Origin: an uncultured Caryophanales bacterium
GTDB lineage: Bacteria > Bacillota_I > Bacilli_A > RF39 > UBA660
Direction of reading: 5' to 3'
Length of the DNA: 16,828 bases
NCBI GenBank assembly: GCA_946535455.1
Contig: CAMNDO010000002.1
Location: 1-16,828 of the forward strand
Below, piece after piece: positions 1 to 6,230 of the stretch (its first letter is position 1; each line of letters opens with the position of its first letter). The notes under the pieces are model-generated. The model saw only the letters and a program-made list of their open reading frames with translations. It was not told where the DNA came from and made no database searches. A program made the position numbers and the translations under genes.

Positions 1-20
1 TTTTTTTGTTTTTCCCCCAT
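1..20 (-). CDS. 5' end of a leftward gene running off the left edge (unknown)
   Basis: Only the first six codons are in the window, reading M-G-E-K-Q-K, so no product can be named. The start is supported by a GAGGGGTGA Shine-Dalgarno stretch just upstream on the minus strand (around 24-33) and by a strong promoter at 40-68 facing the same way. It diverges from spoIVB. The neighbours recN, ahrC or spo0A seen near spoIVB in Bacillus cannot be confirmed from six codons. Confidence 0.5.
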
Positions 21-39
21 ATTCACCCCTCGAGCCATA

Positions 40-68
40 ATTATACCATATTTTGCCTCAAAAGTCAA
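40..68 (-). promoter_or_regulatory. Sigma-A promoter for the leftward gene at the left edge
   Basis: On the minus strand, TTGACT (63-68) and TATAAT (40-45) are separated by exactly 17 bp, and the -10 carries an extended TG motif. The predicted transcript starts near 33, leaving a leader of only about 13 nt before the ATG at 20. This is one of the strongest-looking promoters in the window. Confidence 0.7.
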
Positions 69-85
69 AAGAAAGTCGAATTTTT

Positions 86-114
86 GTATCATTTTAAAAG
101 TTTCGAACAAAATA
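86..114 (+). promoter_or_regulatory. Possible sigma-G (or sigma-F)-type promoter of spoIVB
   Basis: GTATC (86-90), 17 bp, then CAAAATA (108-114) resembles the Bacillus sigma-G pattern GHATR-N17/18-CATNHTA with one mismatch in each element. The -10 ends 16 bp before the ATG, as with other promoters in this window. In B. subtilis spoIVB is transcribed in the forespore by sigma F and sigma G, which fits. No good sigma-A -35 is present. The elements are short and degenerate, so this is tentative. Confidence 0.4.
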
Positions 115-130
115 ATATTGAGGTGCGTAT

Positions 131-1096
131 ATGAAAAAAATACTGTTGTTTTTATTATTGTTTTTTCCTATTTCGGTATTTGCTTATTCCAATCAAGTAC
201 TCATTGGAGGAGAAACGATTGGAATTGAAGTAGAATCCAAAGGAATTTATATCGTAGGATTTTATGAAGTAAATGGAAAAAATATAGGAAAAGAAGCTGG
301 TTTTGAAAAAGGGGATTTAATTCAAAAAATTGATCAACAAGAAGTAGATAATATAAAGTCCTTAAATCAAGTTTTAAAAACAGAAAAAACCTATACCGTA
401 GAAGTGTTAAGAAAAGAAAAGACGAAAACATTATCTTTAAAACCAATATTAGAAGATGATACGTTTAAAACAGGTCTTTATGTAAAAGATACGATCTATG
501 GGATTGGTACTTTATCCTATATTGATCCAGAAACTAAAATTTTTGGTTCTCTTGGGCATGAAATTATAGAAAATTCTTCCTTTTCAAAGTTTGAATTAAA
601 AAAAGGGTCCATCTTTCAAGCAGAAGTCTCTTCCTTAAGCAAAAGTGGAAATGGAAAAATAGGGGAGAAGAATGCTAGAATCGACACTACGAAAAAAGAG
701 GGAAATATTATTAAAAATGAAAAAGAGGGGATTTTTGGAATTTATACGAGTGATATGGATCGTTATGACTTAGTAGAAATTGCCAAAAAAGAAGAAATCA
801 AAAAAGGAGAAGCATATATTCGAACGGTTATTTCTGATCAAAAAATCGAAAACTTTTTTATTGATATTATAGCGATTGATGAAAATGATGATGTAAAAAA
901 TATATTCTTTGAAATTAAAGATGAAAAATTACTAAATTCATCAGGAGGAATTATTCAAGGAATGAGTGGTTCTCCTATTATTCAAAATGATAAAATGATT
1001 GGAGTCGTAAACTACGTAGTGATCGATGAATCTGAAAAAGGATTTGGTATTTTTATTACCAATATGTTAGAACAAGGTGATCAAATTTTGAATTGA
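131..1096 (+). CDS. spoIVB: SpoIVB, stage IV sporulation signalling serine peptidase (S55)
   Basis: SpoIVB is made in the forespore, secreted into the intermembrane space, and cleaves SpoIVFA to trigger pro-sigma-K processing. The 321-residue protein starts with a hydrophobic signal or anchor (residues 4-18), followed by a PDZ domain (about 40-105, including GFEKGDLI) and the S55 peptidase domain. The catalytic triad matches the family: His143 in GSLGHEI, Asp264 in IKDEKLL and Ser279 in QGMSGSP. The 15-residue Asp-Ser spacing equals that of B. subtilis (Asp363/Ser378). It is shorter than the roughly 425-residue B. subtilis protein, mostly ahead of and inside the PDZ region. The start follows GAGGTG (120-125). 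No hairpin terminator follows the stop; the next gene's promoter overlaps the end of this ORF. Confidence 0.95.
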   Translation: MKKILLFLLLFFPISVFAYSNQVLIGGETIGIEVESKGIYIVGFYEVNGKNIGKEAGFEKGDLIQKIDQQEVDNIKSLNQVLKTEKTYTVEVLRKEKTKTLSLKPILEDDTFKTGLYVKDTIYGIGTLSYIDPETKIFGSLGHEIIENSSFSKFELKKGSIFQAEVSSLSKSGNGKIGEKNARIDTTKKEGNIIKNEKEGIFGIYTSDMDRYDLVEIAKKEEIKKGEAYIRTVISDQKIENFFIDIIAIDENDDVKNIFFEIKDEKLLNSSGGIIQGMSGSPIIQNDKMIGVVNYVVIDESEKGFGIFITNMLEQGDQILN

Positions 1097-1121
1097 TTTC
1101 AATGATAAAATAAGATATAAT
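1093..1121 (+). promoter_or_regulatory. Sigma-A promoter of the 106-residue membrane protein gene
   Basis: TTGATT (1093-1098), 17 bp, TATAAT (1116-1121). The -35 hexamer contains the spoIVB stop codon TGA (1094-1096). This suggests the following gene is expressed in vegetative cells independently of spoIVB. Confidence 0.6.
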
Positions 1122-1145
1122 GAAAGAAAATAAGGTGGTGCTTTC

Positions 1146-1466
1146 ATGTATATCGATATTATTTTACTCATTGTTTTAATTGTTTTAGTCATTATCTTCT
1201 TCAATCGTTTTTCATCCTTTGTATTTTTAATGGCTATGATAGAAATCTTTTTAAGACTTTTAACATTCTTAAAAAACAACATTGGATTAAAAGATGTATC
1301 TGCTGTAATCGATAAGTATATTCCAGAAAGTATATTTGAGATGATTAATAAATATACAGGAAATATGCCTACGATTAACACGATTTTAAAATGGGCTTTT
1401 GCAATTATTATGACAATTTTTTTATCATACATCTTTAAAATATTTATGAAGAAAAAGAAAATTTAA
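1146..1466 (+). CDS. Small membrane protein of unknown function, 106 aa
   Basis: I do not recognise the family. Residues 3-19 and 24-42 are strongly hydrophobic and probably cross the membrane. A more polar stretch of about 35 residues (43-76, KNNIGLKDVSAVIDKYIPES) follows, then a third hydrophobic segment (about 80-100) and a basic tail MKKKKI. The start follows AAGGTGGTG (1132-1139), a good Shine-Dalgarno sequence. The gene has its own sigma-A-like promoter and is followed by a hairpin at 1479-1501, so it looks like a single-gene unit between two sporulation loci. The position suggests a membrane role, but nothing in the sequence ties it to sporulation. Confidence 0.75.
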   Translation: MYIDIILLIVLIVLVIIFFNRFSSFVFLMAMIEIFLRLLTFLKNNIGLKDVSAVIDKYIPESIFEMINKYTGNMPTINTILKWAFAIIMTIFLSYIFKIFMKKKKI

Positions 1467-1477
1467 TAAAACCAAAA

Positions 1478-1512
1478 TAACGACAATTAAGTCGTTTTTT
1501 TCTTTCTATAAT
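1478..1512 (+). promoter_or_regulatory. Probable spoIIGA-sigE promoter (TATAAT with a dyad in place of the -35)
   Basis: A perfect TATAAT lies at 1507-1512, 15 bp before the spoIIGA ATG. There is no TTGACA-like hexamer at 17 bp; that position (1484-1489) falls inside the dyad 1479-1496. In B. subtilis the spoIIG promoter also lacks a normally spaced -35 and is activated by phosphorylated Spo0A bound there. The half-sites here (TGTCGTT on the minus strand, AGTCGTT on the plus strand) are near the 0A box TGTCGAA. The -10 is well supported; Spo0A binding is an inference. Confidence 0.45.
1479..1501 (+). terminator. Hairpin terminator after the 106-aa gene, overlapping the spoIIGA promoter region
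   Basis: AACGAC (1479-1484), loop AATTAA, GTCGTT (1491-1496), then a run of T to 1501. The 6-bp stem is short but followed by a clean U-tract. The same dyad sits where the -35 region of the spoIIGA promoter should be; see the finding on possible Spo0A boxes. Confidence 0.55.
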
Positions 1513-1527
1513 AAAACTGGTGATACG

Positions 1528-2259
1528 ATGAAACTATATGTAGAAGAAATTTTCTTATTTAACTTTTTACTAGATTATATGATTCTTTATGGAACAAAAA
1601 GATTATTAAAAAGAGTTTGTCATCATTCCAAACTCATACTATCTGCTTTGATAGGAGCTATGACTACATTTATCTTATTTTTTAATATTTCTACACTTTT
1701 CTTATTTTTCTTAAAAATAATTCTTAGTATCGTAATGATTCAAATTGCTTTTGGAAAACAAAATAGAAAAGAAAACTTATTTTATTTTTATATGATTAGT
1801 ATATCTATTGGAGGAGTTTTTTATCTTAGTAATCTATGGATATTAAAACATACCAGGTTTCTTCTTTTGCTAGGAATTGGATATTTCGTATGCAAAATTC
1901 TTCAAAAAGAAAAAAGACATTACACCAATCATGTAACGTACCGATATATCGTAGAAATTGAATATCAAAAACAAAAATATAAAATAGAAGGTTTTTTAGA
2001 TACTGGTAATCAACTAGTATCTCCCTTTAAAAAAGAACCTGTTATTTTAATTGATTTCTTAATCCCTTCTAAGAAAATACTTTATATTCCATTCCAAACA
2101 CTGAATGAAAGAGGAGTTCTTCCTTGTATTCGTCCAGATAAAGTACGAATTAACAAAAAAGAATTTTCAAATTGTTTCATTGGTTTTGCGAAAGAGAAAT
2201 TTCAATTAGAAGGAGCAAATTGTATATTACCAAATGCCTGGAAGGAGGATTTATGTTAA
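1528..2259 (+). CDS. spoIIGA: SpoIIGA, sporulation sigma-E factor-processing aspartic peptidase
   Basis: SpoIIGA sits in the sporulation septum and, when signalled by forespore SpoIIR, cuts the pro-sequence from sigma E. The N-terminal half has about five hydrophobic segments (roughly 5-22, 35-53, 55-75, 86-104 and 110-124). The cytosolic half carries the aspartic protease motif GFLDTGNQL with catalytic Asp158, and a C-terminal segment (CILPN) typical of the family. At 243 residues it is shorter than the roughly 309 of B. subtilis, mainly in linkers and C-terminus. The start follows GGTGAT with a 3-nt spacer. Its last codons overlap the sigE start (ATG at 2253), so the protease and its substrate are translationally coupled. 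The adjacent sigE makes the assignment firm. Confidence 0.93.
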   Translation: MKLYVEEIFLFNFLLDYMILYGTKRLLKRVCHHSKLILSALIGAMTTFILFFNISTLFLFFLKIILSIVMIQIAFGKQNRKENLFYFYMISISIGGVFYLSNLWILKHTRFLLLLGIGYFVCKILQKEKRHYTNHVTYRYIVEIEYQKQKYKIEGFLDTGNQLVSPFKKEPVILIDFLIPSKKILYIPFQTLNERGVLPCIRPDKVRINKKEFSNCFIGFAKEKFQLEGANCILPNAWKEDLC

Positions 2260-2942
2260 CAATAAAACAATTTATTTTAAAATTATTTCGAAAGATTTCT
2301 AGTTGCTTTTATGTAGGAGCAACAGATATATTACCAGAACCTTTAAGTAGAGAAGAGGAAGAATACTACATTGATTTAAAAGAAAGTAATCCAACATTAG
2401 CCAAAGAAAAACTCATTGAACACAATCTAAGATTGGTTGTTTTTCTAGCAAAAAAATATGAAAATACAGGAGTAGATTTAGAAGATTTAGTAAGTATTGG
2501 AAGTATCGGTTTAATCAAAGGCATTAATACTTTTCATAAAGATAAAAATATTAAATTAGCTACCTATGCCTCTCGTTGTATTGATAATGAAATATTAATG
2601 TATTTAAGAAAAAATAAAAAAATGAAAAGCGAAGTGAGTATTGATCAACCATTATCCTTTGATTCCGATGGAAATGAATTACATTTAGAAGATATTATTG
2701 GAACAGAAAAAGATGAGATTACGAAAAATATTGAAGAAAAAGATAATAAAGAAATGATGATACAAGAAATATTAAGTCTAAAACCACGAGATAGAGAAAT
2801 TATGATATTACGGTATGGTTTGTTGGGAAATGAAGAATTCACACAAAAAGAAGTAGCAGAAAAGCTAGGGATTTCACAATCGTATATTTCTAGGATAGAG
2901 AAAAAAGTCATAAGAAAATTAAAAATATTAATCAATCAATAA
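2253..2942 (+). CDS. sigE: RNA polymerase sporulation sigma factor SigE (pro-sigma E)
   Basis: This is the first mother-cell-specific sigma factor, of 229 residues. The true start is the ATG at 2253, preceded by AAGGAGGA; a longer reading frame from 2172 exists but has no Shine-Dalgarno site and runs inside spoIIGA. Residues 1-19 (MLTIKQFILKLFRKISSCF) form a hydrophobic/basic pro-sequence. The following YVGATDILPEPLS lines up with YIGGSEALPPPLS of B. subtilis, where cleavage occurs just before that Tyr, predicting cleavage near Phe19-Tyr20 and a pro-sequence shorter than the usual 27. Region 2 is seen in NLRLVVFLAKKYENTG and YASRCIDNEILMYLR, and region 4.2 HTH in TQKEVAEKLGISQSYISRIEK. sigG, which often follows in Bacillus, is absent; a terminator and a convergent gene follow instead. 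Confidence 0.95.
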   Translation: MLTIKQFILKLFRKISSCFYVGATDILPEPLSREEEEYYIDLKESNPTLAKEKLIEHNLRLVVFLAKKYENTGVDLEDLVSIGSIGLIKGINTFHKDKNIKLATYASRCIDNEILMYLRKNKKMKSEVSIDQPLSFDSDGNELHLEDIIGTEKDEITKNIEEKDNKEMMIQEILSLKPRDREIMILRYGLLGNEEFTQKEVAEKLGISQSYISRIEKKVIRKLKILINQ

Positions 2943-2976
2943 AAATCTTTCTACCTTTTGGGATAGAAAGATTTTT
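2941..2976. terminator. Bidirectional terminator between sigE and yigZ
   Basis: A perfect 13-bp stem (2941-2953 with 2964-2976) closes a 10-nt loop. A-rich and T-rich arms give a U-tract in both directions. It overlaps both the sigE stop and the stop codon of the convergent gene at 2951, so one hairpin ends both transcripts. Confidence 0.85.
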
Positions 2977-3523
2977 CTATGATTTTCGGAGAATACTTTT
3001 CTAAACTTTCTAGAAAAGAAATTGGAATTTGTATGGTATAAATCACATCTTCTTGAAATTCTTTTTGTATGATTTTTTGTTCTTTTAAAAGATAATCTAC
3101 ATTCTTTGTCTCCGAATAAGGAAATGAAATTTCTACGGTATATCCTTCTTCTAATAAAACTGGAGTTATTTTCTTTAACACTTCTGTCACAGCCTTTGTA
3201 TAGGCACGAACCAAACCACCAGCTCCTAGTTTTATTCCTCCAAAATAACGAACTACTACTACCAACACATTATTTAAATCTTCTTTTTCTAAAACATTTA
3301 ACATAGGAAGACCTGCTGTATTACTAGGTTCATGGTCATCACTACATTTATAATCATCTAAATATCGATACGCATAACAATAGTGAGTAGCTTTTGGATA
3401 TTCTTCTTTTATTTTTTCTAAGAAAGGAGTAATATCATTGGTTTCTAATGGAATCATAATGGCAATGAATCTAGAGTTTTGAATGATAATTTTTTCTTTT
3501 TCTTCTTTTAAAATCGTTTTCAT
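2951..3523 (-). CDS. yigZ: YigZ/IMPACT-family protein
   Basis: The 190-residue protein has the UPF0029/IMPACT signature: HYCYAYRYLDD, then DDHEPSNTAGLPML, then VVVVRYFGGIKLGAGGLVRAY (about residues 90-110). The C-terminal 60 residues form the expected small alpha/beta domain of bacterial YigZ proteins. The family is related to eukaryotic IMPACT/GCN1-interacting proteins and is thought to bind translation components or RNA, but its bacterial function is not settled. Length is slightly under the usual 205-210. The start is preceded by GGTGAT with a 3-nt spacer, and a TATAAT lies 15 bp upstream. It is transcribed alone, convergent with sigE and divergent from the AI-2E-family gene. Confidence 0.9.
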   Translation of the reverse strand: MKTILKEEKEKIIIQNSRFIAIMIPLETNDITPFLEKIKEEYPKATHYCYAYRYLDDYKCSDDHEPSNTAGLPMLNVLEKEDLNNVLVVVVRYFGGIKLGAGGLVRAYTKAVTEVLKKITPVLLEEGYTVEISFPYSETKNVDYLLKEQKIIQKEFQEDVIYTIQIPISFLESLEKYSPKIIEKSFYPKR

Positions 3524-3538
3524 GCTATCACCAATACT

Positions 3539-3567
3539 ATTATAACGTATAATCTCTGTAAATTAAA
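3539..3567 (-). promoter_or_regulatory. Probable promoter of the yigZ-family gene
   Basis: On the minus strand TATAAT (3539-3544) lies 15 bp before the ATG. At 17 bp the -35 is weak (TTTAAT, 3562-3567). The perfect -10 carries the call. Confidence 0.4.
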
Positions 3568-3576
3568 TGAATATTC

Positions 3577-3606
3577 TTCACTGAAATTTTATTTACGTGG
3601 TATAAT
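3577..3606 (+). promoter_or_regulatory. Probable promoter of the AI-2E-family gene
   Basis: A perfect TATAAT (3601-3606) with extended TG (3598-3599) sits 20 bp before the ATG at 3627. The best -35 is TTCACT (3577-3582) at 18 bp. The extended -10 could compensate for the weak -35. Confidence 0.5.
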
Positions 3607-3626
3607 AATACTAAGGAGTGAAGTCT

Positions 3627-4781
3627 ATGTTTAGAAAAGTAAAAGAAAAAGAAGTAGATTATACTAGCTTAAATCATATTTTAAGAACCGGTAAGAATTT
3701 AATCAACATTGGATATTTCATGGCCATCGTTTGTTTGATTCTATTAGGAACTTACCTATTGAAGGAATGGAAAATATTACATTATATTGGAGAACTTTTA
3801 ATTACCATATCCCCAATCTTTATAGGATTCTTAATTGCTTGGTTCTTTGATCCATTGGTAACTTCCTTGGAAAAGAGAAAAGTTCCAAGAATTATTGGAT
3901 CGATTTTAGCGATGTTTCTTATGTTAGGAGTTTTGTTTTTAGCAGCTTATTTAGTCATTCCTGCATTGATATCTCAAGTCAAAGATTTTGTTGCGGCAGC
4001 TCCTGGAATATTTGAAGATATTACCGATTTTTCATTAAACTTTATTAAAAGATTTGATTCTGGAAATTATATTAATATTAAACTTTTGAAGAAAGAAGTC
4101 ATGAATACAGTTACTAATTTTGGTTTTAGTATTGGATCAGACTTACCAAAATATGTATTCAGTTTTGGGAAAACACTATTTAATGGAGGATTAAACTTCC
4201 TATTAGGAATGATGATTGGATTCTACTTACTATATGATTTTAATAAGGTAAATAAAAGACTATATCAATCTATTCCAGATGATTGGAAAGAAGGATATAA
4301 AGAATTGACCAATCGAATCAATACATCTCTACGTAGTTATATTCAAGGATTATTGATGGTAATGTTATTAGTGTTCATTACACAAAGTATTGGATTAACC
4401 ATTGCTGGTATGGAAGCACCAATCTTATTCGCATTATTCTGTGCAGTAACAGATGTGATTCCATATTTTGGACCTTATATTGGAGCAATCCCTGCGATCA
4501 TTGTAGGATTTACCCTTTCTCCAGTTACAGGAATTTGCGTTATTATTTCGATCTTAGTCGTACAATTATTAGAAAACAATTTCTATCAACCATTAATTAT
4601 GGGTCATACGATGAAATTACATCCGGTAACCATTATGATTGGATTATTAGTATTCCAACATTTCTTCGGTATTTTAGGAATGATTATCGCAACTCCATGT
4701 ATTGCTTGCTTAAAAGTAATTATTGTATTTATTGTAGAGAAAACAAATATTATTACATTACCAGAAAAAAAGAAAATTTAG
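3627..4781 (+). CDS. AI-2E family transporter (YtvI/PerM-like membrane protein)
   Basis: A 384-residue integral membrane protein with about eight hydrophobic segments. The arrangement is that of the AI-2E/PerM exporter family: two helices at the start (about 30-85), a third near 90-112, a long amphipathic middle (KDFVAAAPGIFEDI), then a hydrophobic C-terminal half containing VTDVIPYFGPYIGAIPAIIVGF, a highly conserved block. Members are permeases; some are Na+/H+ antiporters and the AI-2 export role holds for only a few, so the substrate is unknown. I choose the ATG at 3627, which has AAGGAG (3613-3618) at good spacing; the in-frame GTG at 3618 lies within that Shine-Dalgarno sequence. No clear terminator follows before the T-box promoter. 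Confidence 0.9.
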   Translation: MFRKVKEKEVDYTSLNHILRTGKNLINIGYFMAIVCLILLGTYLLKEWKILHYIGELLITISPIFIGFLIAWFFDPLVTSLEKRKVPRIIGSILAMFLMLGVLFLAAYLVIPALISQVKDFVAAAPGIFEDITDFSLNFIKRFDSGNYINIKLLKKEVMNTVTNFGFSIGSDLPKYVFSFGKTLFNGGLNFLLGMMIGFYLLYDFNKVNKRLYQSIPDDWKEGYKELTNRINTSLRSYIQGLLMVMLLVFITQSIGLTIAGMEAPILFALFCAVTDVIPYFGPYIGAIPAIIVGFTLSPVTGICVIISILVVQLLENNFYQPLIMGHTMKLHPVTIMIGLLVFQHFFGILGMIIATPCIACLKVIIVFIVEKTNIITLPEKKKI

Positions 4782-4783
4782 AG

Positions 4784-4812
4784 TTGAATCATATGAGAAT
4801 TTTTGGTAAAAT
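4784..4812 (+). promoter_or_regulatory. Promoter of the T-box/kinase-cmk-alaS-holA operon
   Basis: TTGAAT (4784-4789), 17 bp, TAAAAT (4807-4812) with an extended TG (4804-4805). Transcription would start near 4819, just upstream of the base of T-box Stem I. Confidence 0.6.
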
Positions 4813-4824
4813 AATACCAATGAT

Positions 4825-5010
4825 TATCTAAGTAATGACGAAAGAAAAGTAAGAAAAAGAGATATTTTAAGAGAGGTTTTGTTTGGTGAAAAAAACCAAT
4901 ATCGTTTTCTGAAAGCTACTTTTGGAACTTAGTCGGGAAGACCGTTATCCAAAGAAAGAGAAATAGAGGATGGTACCGTGCTATGCACTCCTTGTACTAT
5001 TCTCTTTTTT
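4825..5010 (+). promoter_or_regulatory. T-box riboswitch, alanine-specific (specifier GCU)
   Basis: The leader senses uncharged tRNA and reads through its terminator when alanyl-tRNA is low. Stem I closes with CTAAGT (4828-4833) pairing ACTTAG (4927-4932), then CGAAAG (4839-4844) with CUUUUG (4919-4924). The specifier loop has AGTA (4848-4851) opposite GAA (4911-4913) and the codon GCU (4915-4917) followed by A; above it AGAAAA (4852-4857) pairs TTTTCT (4905-4910). GGTG at 4885-4888 fits the distal GNUG motif. The T-box core is at 4966-4979 (GGATGGTACCGTG); its UGGU would pair with the tRNA 3' end ACCA, matching A73 of tRNA-Ala. The competing terminator pairs 4955-4970 with 4989-5007 and ends in T6. 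All elements agree on Ala, and alaS lies downstream. Confidence 0.93.
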
Positions 5011-5027
5011 ATATAAGGAGGGATTGT

Positions 5028-5579
5028 ATGAAAATTTATGTAATTGGGGGAAAAGCAAAAACAGGAAAAAGTACATTTGGAGAATTATTAAAAGAAGAAT
5101 TAAAAGATTATGGATATAAACCATGTATAATGCATTTAACAGAACCATTATATACTTATGCGAGAAACTTCTTCAATTGGAATGGAAATGAAAGTGAAAA
5201 ACCAAGAGAATTTCTTCAAAAAATGGGAATTGAAATTATCAAAGAAAAATTGGGAAAAGAAGATTTTTTATTGAGACGTTTTTATGAAGATGTAGAAATT
5301 TTAAGTACTTTTTTTGATACCTTTATTATTGTAGATGCAAGATTAATTGATGAATTTAAAAGTATAAAAAATCATTTTGATGAAGTGGTTACCATTAAAG
5401 TAGAAAGAACAAAATATGAAGATTATTTATCAGAAGAAGAAAAAGAACATAGAACAGAAACAGAGATTGATCATTTCCATGAATTTGATTACATTATTGA
5501 AAATAAAAATTTAAAAGATTTAAAAGAATCCGTTATGGAAATTGTTCGTAATGAGGAAAAGGATGGTGATACCGTATGA
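5028..5579 (+). CDS. P-loop nucleotide kinase, dNMP kinase-like, 183 aa
   Basis: The protein opens with a Walker A motif, GGKAKTGKST (residues 7-16), after a short beta strand. It has TEPLYTYARNFF (about 40-51), as in phage-type deoxynucleoside monophosphate kinases, a strand ending in IIVDARLIDEF (about 102-112) in place of Walker B, and an Arg-rich/acidic lid-like stretch near 125-145. It most resembles small (deoxy)nucleoside monophosphate kinases; dephospho-CoA kinase or another P-loop kinase is possible, and the substrate is not settled. I use the ATG at 5028, preceded by AAGGAGG; an in-frame ATG at 4983 lies inside the T-box terminator. It is the first gene of the T-box operon and its stop overlaps the cmk start (ATGA), so the two kinases are co-translated. 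Confidence 0.75.
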   Translation: MKIYVIGGKAKTGKSTFGELLKEELKDYGYKPCIMHLTEPLYTYARNFFNWNGNESEKPREFLQKMGIEIIKEKLGKEDFLLRRFYEDVEILSTFFDTFIIVDARLIDEFKSIKNHFDEVVTIKVERTKYEDYLSEEEKEHRTETEIDHFHEFDYIIENKNLKDLKESVMEIVRNEEKDGDTV

Positions 5580-6229
5580 GTATTGTAGTTGCGATTGATG
5601 GTCCTGCAGGAAGTGGAAAAGGTACCATTACGGGTATTGTATCCAAAAAACTTGGTTTGGTGAACATTGATACAGGTGCTATGTATCGATGTGTTGCATT
5701 GGCTACGATTCAAAATAATATTACTCTAGAAGAGAAAGATAAAATTATTGAGTTAGCCAAAAATATTAAAATTGAATTTGATTCTGAAGGAAAAGTTTAT
5801 TTAGATGGAGTAGATGTATCCAAAAGAATTCGTGAAAAAGATGTATCTAGTATTGTAAGTCCATTATCTTCTATTGTAGAAGTTAGAGAAGAAATGGTGA
5901 ATCAACAAAGAGCTCTTGCAAAAGGATTCGATATCATCATGGAAGGTAGAGATATTACTACCGTGGTATTTCCAGATGCTGACTATAAATTCTATTTAGA
6001 TGCCAGTTTCGAAGAACGAGCCAAGAGAAGATTTTTACAAAACCAAGAACAAGGAATCGAAATGAGTTTAGAAGAAATCAAAGAAAACATTGAAAAAAGA
6101 GATTACAATGATATGCATAAAGAAGTAGGTGCCTTAAAAAGAACAGAGGATCAAATTTATATTGATTCTACTAATTTAACGATTGATGAGGTCGCAGACA
6201 TTGTAATTCAAACCATAAAGGAGAAGTAA
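5576..6229 (+). CDS. cmk: Cytidylate kinase
   Basis: Cmk phosphorylates CMP and dCMP with ATP, recycling cytidylate from RNA and lipid turnover. The 217-residue protein has Walker A IDGPAGSGKGT (about 8-18), the CMP-binding NIDTGAMYR, the IVSPLSSIVEVREEMVNQQR segment that carries family Ser and Arg contacts, EGRDITTVVFPDA, and the lid arginines in ERAKRR. In most Cmk proteins the last motif reads GRDIGTVV; here the Gly is Thr, a mild departure. Length is normal for the short Gram-positive type. The start overlaps the previous stop by 4 nt and is served by GGTGAT. alaS begins 1 nt after its stop. Confidence 0.95.
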   Translation: MSIVVAIDGPAGSGKGTITGIVSKKLGLVNIDTGAMYRCVALATIQNNITLEEKDKIIELAKNIKIEFDSEGKVYLDGVDVSKRIREKDVSSIVSPLSSIVEVREEMVNQQRALAKGFDIIMEGRDITTVVFPDADYKFYLDASFEERAKRRFLQNQEQGIEMSLEEIKENIEKRDYNDMHKEVGALKRTEDQIYIDSTNLTIDEVADIVIQTIKEK

Positions 6230-6230
6230 T

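Noticed and set aside
105..118. LexA/SOS-like box before spoIVB (GAAC followed by AT-rich sequence)
   Set aside because: Only one half-site is present; there is no matching GTTC at the needed distance.
201..446. Antisense reading frames opposite spoIVB, sigE, alaS and deoB
   Set aside because: These are shadows of real genes: low-complexity Phe/Leu/Ser-rich products with no ribosome sites or promoters.
2172..2942. Longer sigE reading frame starting at 2172
   Set aside because: It has no Shine-Dalgarno site, overlaps spoIIGA by 88 nt, and would put extra residues in front of the pro-sequence. The ATG at 2253 has AAGGAGGA and fits the family N-terminus.
3618..3626. GTG at 3618 as the start of the AI-2E-family gene
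   Set aside because: The GTG lies inside the AAGGAG Shine-Dalgarno region; the ATG at 3627 has correct spacing.
4983..5027. Upstream ATG for the first kinase gene
   Set aside because: It falls inside the T-box terminator hairpin and adds residues before the P-loop strand; the ATG at 5028 has a strong AAGGAGG.
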